A DNA stretch of 7,712 nucleotides from positions 1-7,712 of the forward strand of contig DATJGF010000197.1 of assembly GCA_035495315.1 (NCBI GenBank). The letters run 5' to 3'. Of this stretch, positions 1-6,048 are shown one piece after another. This DNA comes from DATJGF01 sp035495315 (GTDB lineage: Bacteria > Verrucomicrobiota > Verrucomicrobiia > Limisphaerales > UBA8199). Position 1 is the first letter of the stretch, and every line of letters starts with the position of its first letter. The translations under genes and the position numbers were made by a program. Below the pieces are notes generated by a model. It ran no database searches, was not told where the DNA came from, and was given only the letters and a program-made list of their open reading frames with translations.

Positions 1-72
1 GATTTCGCCTGGTACCTCGCACACACCGGCTATATCAATGCCAGTACCGGCCTGCCCGCGTTCAATTACTGA
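1..72 (+). CDS. C-terminal end of an unrecognised protein (partial)
   Basis: Reading frame 1 is open from the window edge to a TGA at 70-72 and gives 23 residues ending in ...TGLPAFNY. The gene begins outside the window. The tail is rich in aromatic and small residues (DFAWYLAHTGYINASTG), but I recognise no family from it. It converges on the adaptor gene to the right with an 88-bp gap in which I see no convincing terminator hairpin. Codon choice (GGC, ACC, CTG, CCC, GCG) fits a real gene in this moderately GC-rich sequence, but a piece this short cannot prove coding. Confidence 0.5.
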   Translation, partial: DFAWYLAHTGYINASTGLPAFNY

Positions 73-160
73 TCTACGCAAGCGTACTCTAGGCGACGAC
101 GTAAAGAGACGATTTCACGAGGAAAGTCGATAACCGATTCGATCGCCCCTGCAAATGCGC

Positions 161-1264
161 TCAATCCTGCTTCGGCAGAATCACTATATCGACCAATTCG
201 CCCGCGCGAATTTTCAAGTTCTCCGGTAAGCTGATATCAACCGGCAACCCCAATTCCGTGTTGGCAAACTTAACAGGCCCCAGCAGGGTCGCCGGGATCG
301 GTTCCATCTGGGTCCCAACCTCGACCACCTTTGCGGCACCCACTTCCCGGTGCGCACCGCGCGTCCGTATTTCCACTTTCGCCCCAGGTTTAGGCTCGTC
401 GTAAACCGGCGGTCGCAGATACCCAATCACCCGAACAGGATTCAACGTCGCGACCGCGAGGATGGGTTGGCCGGGCGTCACCGACTCGCCGGCGCGATGA
501 AAGATCGTGCTGACGATCCCATCGATCGGCGCCCGTAAGATAATCGGGCTTAACTCCGCTTCGGTAAGATGTAATTTGGACTCCTGCACCACGATCGCCG
601 CTCGCAACGGGTCCACCGATACCTTCGAAAGCTCTCCGCCATTTGTCAGCTGCAACATTTTAAAGTTCGCCTCTCCCTCTTCAACCAGCTTTGTCAGATT
701 TTCGACCTCGTTCTGTAACCTATCCCGCGCCGCCTTGGCTTGATCGTACACTCGCTGCGCGATGATCTGATCCTTCAGCAACTCGGCCATCCGGTGGTAT
801 TCCGTCTCGGCGAGTTCCAGGTTGACGCGCGCCGCCGCCAATTGCGTTCGCTCCCGCATCCAATTCAGCCGCAGCTGATCGTAATCCATCGCATTGTGCT
901 GCTGTGCCATTACCGGCTTCATGTTGGCTTGCAGCGAATCAATCTCCGCCTGGATCACAGCCAGGGAAGACGCCAGGATCTTGGGGTCAGTGATCATTAC
1001 CTTCCCCAGCGGATCGCCCGCTTTGACCTTCTGGAATCGACTGACGCTCAATTCCGCTAGCACGCCCGGCTTGTAACAACTCACGTTTGAAAGCACCGGT
1101 TCAGCCTGGCCCACCATCGTGCGGGTTATGACGTGCTCCTTCCAGAGGATCACCACAAGAAAAACACCCAAAGCAAACACAGCAACCGGCAGGGCCCGAA
1201 ACCGCAGCTCACGCCAGCGCTGGCGCGGCGGGATAGGAATTGGCGCAGGGTTCTCTGTATTCAT
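161..1264 (-). CDS. HlyD-family membrane fusion (efflux/secretion adaptor) protein
   Basis: This is a periplasmic adaptor of 367 residues, of the kind that links an inner-membrane transporter to an outer-membrane channel. A proline-rich cytoplasmic N-terminus (1-23) leads into one membrane segment (about 24-41, ALPVAVFALGVFLVVILW). The first half of a biotinyl-lipoyl domain follows (about 57-90, with KPGVLAELSV and KVKAGDPL). A long helical hairpin spans about 99-206 and is rich in Q, E, A, L and R heptads. The second lipoyl half (about 243-273) carries the family signature RAPIDGIVSTIFHRAGESVTPG, given here only by its key residues APIDG and AGESV. A beta-barrel region follows to the end. 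I start at the ATG at 1264; an upstream in-frame TTG at 1276 would add four residues, and neither has a good ribosome binding site. No transporter or outer-membrane partner lies in the window, so the substrate is unknown. Family assignment is firm, the role is not. Confidence 0.9.
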   Translation of the reverse strand: MNTENPAPIPIPPRQRWRELRFRALPVAVFALGVFLVVILWKEHVITRTMVGQAEPVLSNVSCYKPGVLAELSVSRFQKVKAGDPLGKVMITDPKILASSLAVIQAEIDSLQANMKPVMAQQHNAMDYDQLRLNWMRERTQLAAARVNLELAETEYHRMAELLKDQIIAQRVYDQAKAARDRLQNEVENLTKLVEEGEANFKMLQLTNGGELSKVSVDPLRAAIVVQESKLHLTEAELSPIILRAPIDGIVSTIFHRAGESVTPGQPILAVATLNPVRVIGYLRPPVYDEPKPGAKVEIRTRGAHREVGAAKVVEVGTQMEPIPATLLGPVKFANTELGLPVDISLPENLKIRAGELVDIVILPKQD

Positions 1265-1761
1265 CAACGTTGGCAACCATCAAGCCGGGACACAACTGCT
1301 GAGCCTTGAATACCGGGCTCAAGACATTTAGTCAAGCGCCTTATGGACAAACATTTCCACCCGTAGTATTGCTACTGCGTAACATCGCGCCTAAAGCACT
1401 CTTGAGCACCCGCAGTGCCAACTGCGATGACAATTCCTTTGTGGTGAGGGACCATTTGTCCGCGCAACGGCAATCCCAGTCGCCGCTCTCCCTTCAAGCT
1501 TCACGTCTCTGTACTTACGTGATGCATCCAACAGCTCGTATCGCACGTCTACCGTTTAAGAGGACATATCCATCAGCTGGTATACGGCAGCAAGAATTCT
1601 CAAAAAAATTCGAACCAAATGCCACCGCTGAACGTATAACCCTTGTGACCAGTGAAGCGCGTGCATTTTCGGAACGCCGAGCTCCGCAAGGCCCTGTATC
1701 TCTCCGCAAAGATGCCATCAGGTTTGGGCCTCGCGGAGCTCGGCCTTCCCATACGTGATTT
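1265..1761. other. Divergent intergenic region between adaptor and sigma operon
   Basis: About 500 bp separate two divergently oriented genes, so both promoters should lie here. I found no convincing -35/-10 pair. The best loose match is TATAAC at 1635-1640, without a recognisable -35. There is an A-run at 1602-1608 and a small inverted repeat TGAGCC/GGCTCA (1300-1305, 1316-1321) close to the adaptor start. The only strong structure is the stem-loop at 1671-1749, described separately. An open frame from a TTG at 1306 to 1758 (150 codons) has an unstructured, arginine/serine/proline-rich translation and runs straight through the inverted repeat, so I do not call it a gene. Confidence 0.6.
1671..1749. 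repeat. 79-bp imperfect inverted repeat (24-bp arms) before the sigma gene
   Basis: The left arm at 1671-1694 (GGAACGCCGAGCTCCGCAAG, then GCCC) pairs with the right arm at 1726-1749 at 22 of 24 positions. The mismatches are C1675/C1745 and A1688/C1732. The loop is 31 nt (1695-1725). The right arm ends 12 bp before the ATG of the ECF sigma gene, so if transcribed the stem lies across the usual ribosome-binding position. No T-run follows, so it is a poor intrinsic terminator. It may be a dispersed palindromic repeat, a leader structure affecting translation, or both; the sequence alone does not decide. Confidence 0.8.
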
Positions 1762-2421
1762 ATGGCGCCGTCGCTCAGAACCTCAATTCGCGCGCTGCTC
1801 TCGACCTCCGACGAGCAATTGATGTGGCGTGTGCAAAAACAGGATGATGAGCATGCCTTCGCTCAACTGGTCCGTCGCTGGCAAGCCGCCTTCCAACGTG
1901 TTTGCGTGCGGATGCTCGGCGACGAACACCTCGGCAGTGACCTCGCCCAGGAAACTTTTGTTCGCGTATTTGCCAAACGGAAGGAGTACCAGCCCGATGC
2001 CAAATTCTCAACCTGGGCCTGGCGGATTGCGCTGAACCTCTGTTATGACGAATTGCGGCGCAGGACCAGGAGAAACGAATCGTCGCTCGATGAACCGTAC
2101 GGAGAGACAATGGCGATCGTCGAGACATTTGCGGCCGCCGGACCAGCCCCCGACCAGGCCCTGTGCAACCGGGAACAGAGCGATTGCGTGCGCGAGGCGC
2201 TGATGCAGCTGCCACAGATTTACCGCACAGTTGTTATACTCCGCCACTACGAAGACTTGAAGTTCCGCGAAATTGCCGACCTCCTCGGGGTGCCTGAAGG
2301 AACAGTAAAATCCAGAACGTCCGAAGCGCTGACACAACTTGGCCGCCTGCTTAGACCCGGCGCACCGAAGGAACCCTCAACAATCAAAAAACTGAATCGC
2401 AAGGAAAGTTTGATCGTATGA
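1762..2421 (+). CDS. ECF-type RNA polymerase sigma factor (sigma-70 family)
   Basis: The protein has 219 residues and redirects RNA polymerase to a specific promoter set. Region 2 runs from about 19 to 101: EQLMWRVQKQDDEHAF opens it, DLAQETFVRVF (60-70) is the core-binding helix, and FSTWAWRIALNLCYDELRRR (82-101) is the -10 recognition helix. A variable linker of about 45 residues leads to region 4 (about 145-197), with the LPQIYRTVVILRHYEDLKFREIA stretch and the helix-turn-helix VPEGTVKSR (177-185) that reads the -35. The ATG at 1762 is preferred over one at 1822 because the later start would remove the conserved DEQL lead-in, although no clear ribosome binding site precedes 1762. The last 22 residues form a basic tail beyond region 4. 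The stop overlaps the start of the anti-sigma gene (ATGA), so the two are almost certainly co-transcribed and translationally coupled. The ECF subgroup is not determined. Confidence 0.95.
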   Translation: MAPSLRTSIRALLSTSDEQLMWRVQKQDDEHAFAQLVRRWQAAFQRVCVRMLGDEHLGSDLAQETFVRVFAKRKEYQPDAKFSTWAWRIALNLCYDELRRRTRRNESSLDEPYGETMAIVETFAAAGPAPDQALCNREQSDCVREALMQLPQIYRTVVILRHYEDLKFREIADLLGVPEGTVKSRTSEALTQLGRLLRPGAPKEPSTIKKLNRKESLIV

Positions 2422-3050
2422 ATCATCCCACCAATGAAGAGTGGATTTCGTTTTGTTACCACGAAGTAAGCAACGAAGAGCGTGCGCGGCTCGTAGAACA
2501 CCTGCAAGCGTGCCCGCAATGTTCGGCAGCGGTGAAATCCTGGCAACGGACACAAAAGGATTTAGACGTGTGGCACTTACCGACGACCCGAAAACAAGCC
2601 ACAATAATGCCGTTCCTGGTCAAATGGGCCGCTGCGGCACTGCTTTTGTTCACTAGTTTTTGCTTGGGCAGGCTGAGTTTGGCCGCTCCCGAAGCGCACG
2701 CTCCGCTCGACCCCGGCGCCAAAGAACAATTGCGACATGAACTCTCGGCCCTCATCCAACAAGAGGTGAACAAGGCTGCTAGCTCTATCACCGCCTCTTC
2801 CGAAGCGCACACCAGACAACACCTCGCAAATGCTCTGACCGATCTACGAGCCGAACAACTCAAAAGCACACGCGCAGTCTACGCGACACTGCAGAAAATG
2901 GAGGCGCAAAGGGCTGCGGACTACCTGGCTTTGAAAAAAGACCTCGACACTCTTGCCGTCAACGCCGATGCGCAATTGCGCACCACGGAGCGGCACTTGA
3001 TGCAAGTCGCCAGTTTCGCCCAGACGATAAATCCGTCCGCGACACCTTAA
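2418..3050 (+). CDS. Membrane-anchored anti-sigma factor with zinc-finger motif
   Basis: This 210-residue protein begins inside the stop of the sigma gene (ATGA, 4-bp overlap), with AAGGAAAG at 2401-2408 as a usable ribosome binding site. The N-terminal cytoplasmic part carries the ZAS-type signature H28-x3-C32-x2-C35 (HLQACPQC), the usual sigma-binding anti-sigma fold. An additional Cys13 and His15 lie near it. One transmembrane helix follows at about 66-84 (FLVKWAAAALLLFTSFCLG), leaving residues 85-210 outside the cytoplasm. That outer part is mostly charged and predicted helical, with a likely coiled-coil character (for example ALKKDLDTLAVNADAQLRT), and I recognise no sensory domain in it. 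By analogy with known pairs it should bind and hold the upstream sigma factor until released by an envelope or redox signal. Which of the two nearby sigma factors it binds is inferred from position only. Confidence 0.88.
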   Translation: MNHPTNEEWISFCYHEVSNEERARLVEHLQACPQCSAAVKSWQRTQKDLDVWHLPTTRKQATIMPFLVKWAAAALLLFTSFCLGRLSLAAPEAHAPLDPGAKEQLRHELSALIQQEVNKAASSITASSEAHTRQHLANALTDLRAEQLKSTRAVYATLQKMEAQRAADYLALKKDLDTLAVNADAQLRTTERHLMQVASFAQTINPSATP

Positions 3051-3075
3051 CTCTCAACAATCGACTAAAGTCATT

Positions 3076-4119
3076 ATGAAAACACTCCACTTATCAGCCA
3101 TCATTCTGAGCGCGTTGCTCACAAGCGCGTCAGCCCAGGGACAGGCTTCCTCCGGAGGCGCAGGATCCGCCAAATCAACCAGGCTGGGCGAAGATCAACA
3201 ACGTTACTCTACCAGCTCTGCCGGGAACGCTAACAATCGTTATGTAAAGGGCCAACCCGAGCAGCAGCCGAACCAGACACTATGGGGCGCGGTCAATGGT
3301 GGTTCCCGTTATCAAAAAGGCGACGGCGTTTTTGTGCTGCGCTTTTCGGCCGAGACCAAAGATCAATCCAATCTCGAGAGCGATTTGGGCGTGATGTCAC
3401 ATTTGTTGCACAAGACCCTGTCCGAGAAATTCGGCAATGTGCATGCCGGGCGAAATGTGTTGGGTATCAACGTCGCCTTTGCTCCCGGCGCACAACCGCT
3501 CCGCACCGCCTATTTGGAAGGCTATGGAGCGTTGTTCCTGCTGAATATCAGTTTTCCATTGTATCCACCGCCGACTCAGGAAACCGACGCCAAAGAGAAG
3601 ACCGACACCGATTCGGCATGGGAGGAAGCTAAACGCGAATACTATGGCGAATCTTCGGAGCGCTATGCAAAAGTAGTCAATGAGTATGACGAGCAGAAGG
3701 TGAGCGAGCTTAAGTCGGCGTTGCTGGAGGCGCTCAAGAGCGGGTCCAATATTCGGGGATTGCGACCCGATGAGCATATCATCATCTGCGTTTCGGACGC
3801 ACCCACCGCGGTTGCCTCCGCCTCAACAGGAATGGCCGGTGGCGGTTATTCCGCATATGGTTTGGGCGGGAGGTACGGCTCAGGTGGAGGCGTGCTTCTG
3901 GCCGAGGTTCCAACTCGGGGTAGTGTTCTGACGTTGCGCGTCAAGAAGTCGGATGTGGATTCGTTTGCGGCGGGCAAGCTGTCGCTGGAGGAGTTCTCGA
4001 GGACAGTTACCTCGGCAACGTATCAGACTCGCGCCGGCGCCTGGCCCGGCGAGGGGGCTTTCTACCCGTCGGGTGGCGGCGTGGAGTACCTTCTGACGGA
4101 TCCCACCCGCCGGCCCTAG
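3076..4119 (+). CDS. Secreted protein of unknown function in the sigma/anti-sigma operon
   Basis: The protein has 347 residues and starts 25 bp after the anti-sigma gene on the same strand, which fits co-transcription. It has a clear Sec signal peptide (MKTLHLSAIILSALLTSASA, probable cleavage A20|Q21) and no later membrane segment. Residues 21-68 are low-complexity, rich in G, S, Q and N. A folded core follows at about 70-162 (GVFVLRFS, a helical stretch DLGVMSHLLHKTLSEKF, then YLEGYGALFLLNISFPL). Next are an acidic linker (about 167-181), a W182-EEAKREYYGES helix, a second helical part ending in a beta strand (HIIICVSDA), and a glycine/tyrosine-rich loop at about 253-275. The C-terminal part is LTLRVKKSDVDSFAAGKLSLEEF. 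I recognise no enzyme motif and name no domain. By position it may be a periplasmic partner of the anti-sigma factor or a target of the sigma factor; both are guesses. Confidence 0.85.
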   Translation: MKTLHLSAIILSALLTSASAQGQASSGGAGSAKSTRLGEDQQRYSTSSAGNANNRYVKGQPEQQPNQTLWGAVNGGSRYQKGDGVFVLRFSAETKDQSNLESDLGVMSHLLHKTLSEKFGNVHAGRNVLGINVAFAPGAQPLRTAYLEGYGALFLLNISFPLYPPPTQETDAKEKTDTDSAWEEAKREYYGESSERYAKVVNEYDEQKVSELKSALLEALKSGSNIRGLRPDEHIIICVSDAPTAVASASTGMAGGGYSAYGLGGRYGSGGGVLLAEVPTRGSVLTLRVKKSDVDSFAAGKLSLEEFSRTVTSATYQTRAGAWPGEGAFYPSGGGVEYLLTDPTRRP

Positions 4120-4121
4120 CT

Positions 4122-4147
4122 GATTTTCTGCCAGGTCAGGATTTTCT
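4122..4147. repeat. Short direct repeat GATTTTCT before the second sigma gene
   Basis: GATTTTCT occurs at 4122-4129 and again at 4140-4147, starts 18 bp apart, in the 45-bp gap between the secreted protein and the second sigma gene. Two copies of an 8-mer in so short a gap are unlikely by chance. They could mark a regulatory site for an internal promoter, but nothing else confirms it. Confidence 0.25.
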
Positions 4148-4164
4148 ATTAAGAACGCAACAGA

Positions 4165-4812
4165 ATGCACAACAGCCTCCCAATCGAATCGCTGCTTGTC
4201 CCCTGCCCCGCCGTGCCGGGCTGCGACACCTTCAGCGATCCGGATTACCCGTTAGTGATCCGGCTGCGACATGGCGACCCTCTTGCATTCGAGCAGCTCG
4301 TTCAAAAGTACAAACAACCGATCGTGAATTTTGCGGCGCGGATGCTGCGCGATCTGCACGAGGCCGAGGATGTCTCTCAAAACGTCTTCGTCCAGGCGTT
4401 CAGATCCCTCGCGCAATTCCAGTTCGCTGCGAAGGTCTCCAGCTGGCTTTACCTGGTTGCGCGGAATCTATGTCTGAACGAGCTGCGGCGACGCTCCCGA
4501 CATCCGCTCGCGTCGATTGAGGGTGAACATTGCACAACCGCGCTCCATGACCAGATCGAAGATAATCACATCCGACCGGCCTATGACGCTCTGCTACACG
4601 CCGAATTAGTGGAAATAATTGAACACGCCATCGCTAGCTTACCCGAGCCGCAACGCACCGCGATACTACTGTTTCGCGATGGACATTTGTCCTACGTCGA
4701 AATTGCCAAGCGCCTGCAGCTCTCGCTTCCGGCGACCAAATCTCTGATCCATCGCGGGCGAGTCGCGCTGAAGCGAAAGCTTGGCCTTTATTGCGATATC
4801 AAAGCTGCTTAA
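4165..4812 (+). CDS. Second ECF-type RNA polymerase sigma factor
   Basis: This 215-residue sigma factor is clearly different from the first. About 25 extra N-terminal residues (with PCPAVPGCD) precede region 2. Region 2 runs from about 30 to 110: GDPLAFEQLVQKYKQ, the core-binding helix EAEDVSQNVFVQAF (66-79), and SSWLYLVARNLCLNELRRR (92-110). Region 4 (about 150-208) has SLPEPQRTAILLF, then SYVEIAKRLQLSLPATKSLIHRGR as a helix-turn-helix. The turn reads SLPATKS where the first sigma factor has VPEGTVKS, so promoter specificity probably differs. The ATG at 4165 is the only reasonable start. No dedicated anti-sigma gene follows: the next gene is convergent. It may be the last gene of the upstream operon or be driven from the 45-bp gap. 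Confidence 0.93.
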   Translation: MHNSLPIESLLVPCPAVPGCDTFSDPDYPLVIRLRHGDPLAFEQLVQKYKQPIVNFAARMLRDLHEAEDVSQNVFVQAFRSLAQFQFAAKVSSWLYLVARNLCLNELRRRSRHPLASIEGEHCTTALHDQIEDNHIRPAYDALLHAELVEIIEHAIASLPEPQRTAILLFRDGHLSYVEIAKRLQLSLPATKSLIHRGRVALKRKLGLYCDIKAA

Positions 4813-4845
4813 ACTAAGCGGAATTCCGCAGGTAAGCACTCAGAT

Positions 4846-4870
4846 CGGGCAATTTGCGCCCGCTTTGTTT
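4846..4870 (+). terminator. Candidate weak intrinsic terminator after the second sigma gene
   Basis: CGGGC (4846-4850) pairs with GCCCG (4858-4862) around a 7-nt loop and is followed by CTTTGTTT. It sits 34 bp after the stop at 4812 and ahead of the convergent nuclease gene. The stem is only 5 bp and the T-tract is interrupted, so this is a weak candidate. On the minus strand there is no T-run after it. Confidence 0.3.
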
Positions 4871-4882
4871 CGAGGAAGTCCA

Positions 4883-5857
4883 CTATTTTAAGTTGGCATC
4901 AAGGAGCTTTGCGAGCCTGATACCCGCCAGCGCGATTCGTTCCGCGGCCACCTGTTTAGCATTATTTCTGTAAGACGTGGTGAGAGTAAACGGCCCGTCT
5001 CCATTTCCAATCGGGGTGACATAAACCTTCGTCTGAGCCATCTGAAAACTCTCTTGAACCCAGTGCTCTTCATTTTCATCGGCGGCCAGAGTTGCGTCTG
5101 CATCTGGCAGGTTGTCGGCCACCTGGATAACCTTTGAAAGGATCGCTTTGTCGCTGCCCTTGCCGATGAGATCATCCCACACCGTGTGCAATTTAGAGCT
5201 GCCCACCATTACCTTGTTGCCGCCATTATCTCCTCCGAGGTTATGAGCGCTTACGCGGGTGGTGCAGTGCAACGGCTGGTGAACGTCGCCCACAAGGTGG
5301 AGCAACCATGCCAAGTCGTAAGATTTCAGTTCATCACTCGCATTGGATGCCAAGGTAGATCGCAATAAGGCGATTCGCTCCTGGGCGTGAGGCGTAGGGG
5401 TCTTCGGCAATGGGGAATTGTCGATCGCAAAAGGCTTGTCCACGAAATGCCAGTATTTGTGCATGGAATTATCCGCGAAGCCGGTATTGTCCGTGGGATT
5501 AGGGCTGCCATCCGGTCGATCACCGTTTTGGCTCCCGTCGGCGACATATCTCTCCCCGGTCACGGGATTGATGGGCGGCGCGTGATGCGGCAGACCCTTA
5601 ATCTCATCGGGCCACGTCGCTGCCAGCATAAAAATCATCATCTTGCGATTGCCGGCGGAGGTATTTTGGGGAATCCAGGACAACCAAGTCTGGTATTCCG
5701 GATTAAGTTTGAGCAATTGATTTGCGCGTTGCTTTGTGTGCGGCGACAGATTTTGGTAAGCAACATAGGCAACAGCCATGTGACCAAAGCTGTCCCAGGC
5801 AAAACACCTCGAGCCAACCAGTGTGAGGCCCAATGCAATGGCAAGTTTAGCTTTCAT
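4883..5857 (-). CDS. S1/P1-type zinc-dependent nuclease, exported
   Basis: This 324-residue enzyme is of the S1/P1 nuclease family, which cleaves single-stranded DNA and RNA to 5'-nucleotides using three zinc ions. The signal peptide ends at A20 and leaves Trp21 as the mature N-terminus. That is essential in this family, because the terminal Trp itself binds zinc. All nine ligands known from P1 nuclease can be placed: W21, H26 (WDSFGH), D84 (TWPDEI), H137 (YWHFV), H187 and D191 (LLHLVGDVH), H197 (PLH), H224 and D228 (LHTVWD). The spacing of the H187-D191-H197 and H224-D228 groups matches the family. Between D84 and H137 there is a long polar insert rich in N, P, G and D (about 88-131), longer than in fungal P1. 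A likely role is scavenging phosphate or nucleosides from external nucleic acid. The ATG at 5857 gives a perfect signal peptide; the ribosome binding site is weak. Confidence 0.95.
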   Translation of the reverse strand: MKAKLAIALGLTLVGSRCFAWDSFGHMAVAYVAYQNLSPHTKQRANQLLKLNPEYQTWLSWIPQNTSAGNRKMMIFMLAATWPDEIKGLPHHAPPINPVTGERYVADGSQNGDRPDGSPNPTDNTGFADNSMHKYWHFVDKPFAIDNSPLPKTPTPHAQERIALLRSTLASNASDELKSYDLAWLLHLVGDVHQPLHCTTRVSAHNLGGDNGGNKVMVGSSKLHTVWDDLIGKGSDKAILSKVIQVADNLPDADATLAADENEEHWVQESFQMAQTKVYVTPIGNGDGPFTLTTSYRNNAKQVAAERIALAGIRLAKLLDANLK

Positions 5858-5954
5858 TTAGCTTTGTTTTATCAAAAGCAGTTTCTTCGTGTCTTGCTGC
5901 AGATTAGTTGTATCGACTAAAATCTACTGCTCTGTTGCATTTTGTTGAGCGAGA

Positions 5955-6002
5955 ACAATTGTAAAAACGCGACATTCTTGTAGAAACGCGACAAATGTTG
6001 TC
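5955..6002. promoter_or_regulatory. Cluster of tandem 16-bp repeats and palindromes upstream of the nuclease gene
   Basis: In the 191-bp gap between the ankyrin stop and the nuclease start lie, in order: the palindrome ACAATTGT (5955-5962); TTGTAAAAACGCGACA (5959-5974); TTGTAGAAACGCGACA (5978-5993), matching the previous copy at 15 of 16 positions with a 19-bp period; and GACAAATGTTGTC (5990-6002), with 5-bp arms and a 3-bp spacer. Position suggests an operator upstream of the nuclease. Read on the minus strand the repeats become tandem units starting TGTCGCGTTT, which also resemble the repeated transposase-binding units at the ends of IS21- or Tn402-like elements. I see no transposase gene here. 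Confidence 0.5.
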
Positions 6003-6048
6003 TTAGCGCCAAAGATTTGCGATCGGCTGAGGAAATCGCAAGTCGAGC

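Noticed and set aside
73..160. Possible tRNA, terminator or small gene in the gap after the first partial gene
   Set aside because: There is no cloverleaf, no stem followed by a T-run and no start codon with a ribosome binding site; GAGGAAAG near 119 is followed by no suitable ATG.
1635..1640. TATAAC as a -10 box for the sigma operon
   Set aside because: The -35 position at 17 bp reads GAACCA, which does not match; too weak to annotate as a promoter.
1671..1692. GGAAC as an ECF-type -35 element before the sigma operon
   Set aside because: No matching -10 at the right distance, and the bases are part of the inverted repeat arm.
1306..1758. Open frame of 150 codons (+) in the divergent gap
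   Set aside because: It starts at TTG, has no ribosome binding site and an Arg/Ser/Pro-rich translation without domain features, and runs through the inverted repeat up to the sigma start.
3060..3069. ATCGACTAAA upstream of the secreted protein, repeated at 5912-5921 upstream of the nuclease
   Set aside because: Many shared 10-mers are expected in a window of this size, and the two copies are in opposite orientation relative to their genes at different distances.
4818..4829. 12-bp palindrome GCGGAATTCCGC after the second sigma gene
   Set aside because: One or two perfect 12-bp palindromes are expected by chance in 7.7 kb; it has no loop for a hairpin and no partner sites.
5387..5920. Long + strand open frame (177 codons) opposite the nuclease
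   Set aside because: It is a shadow of the nuclease gene, whose signal peptide and metal ligands are unambiguous on the minus strand.
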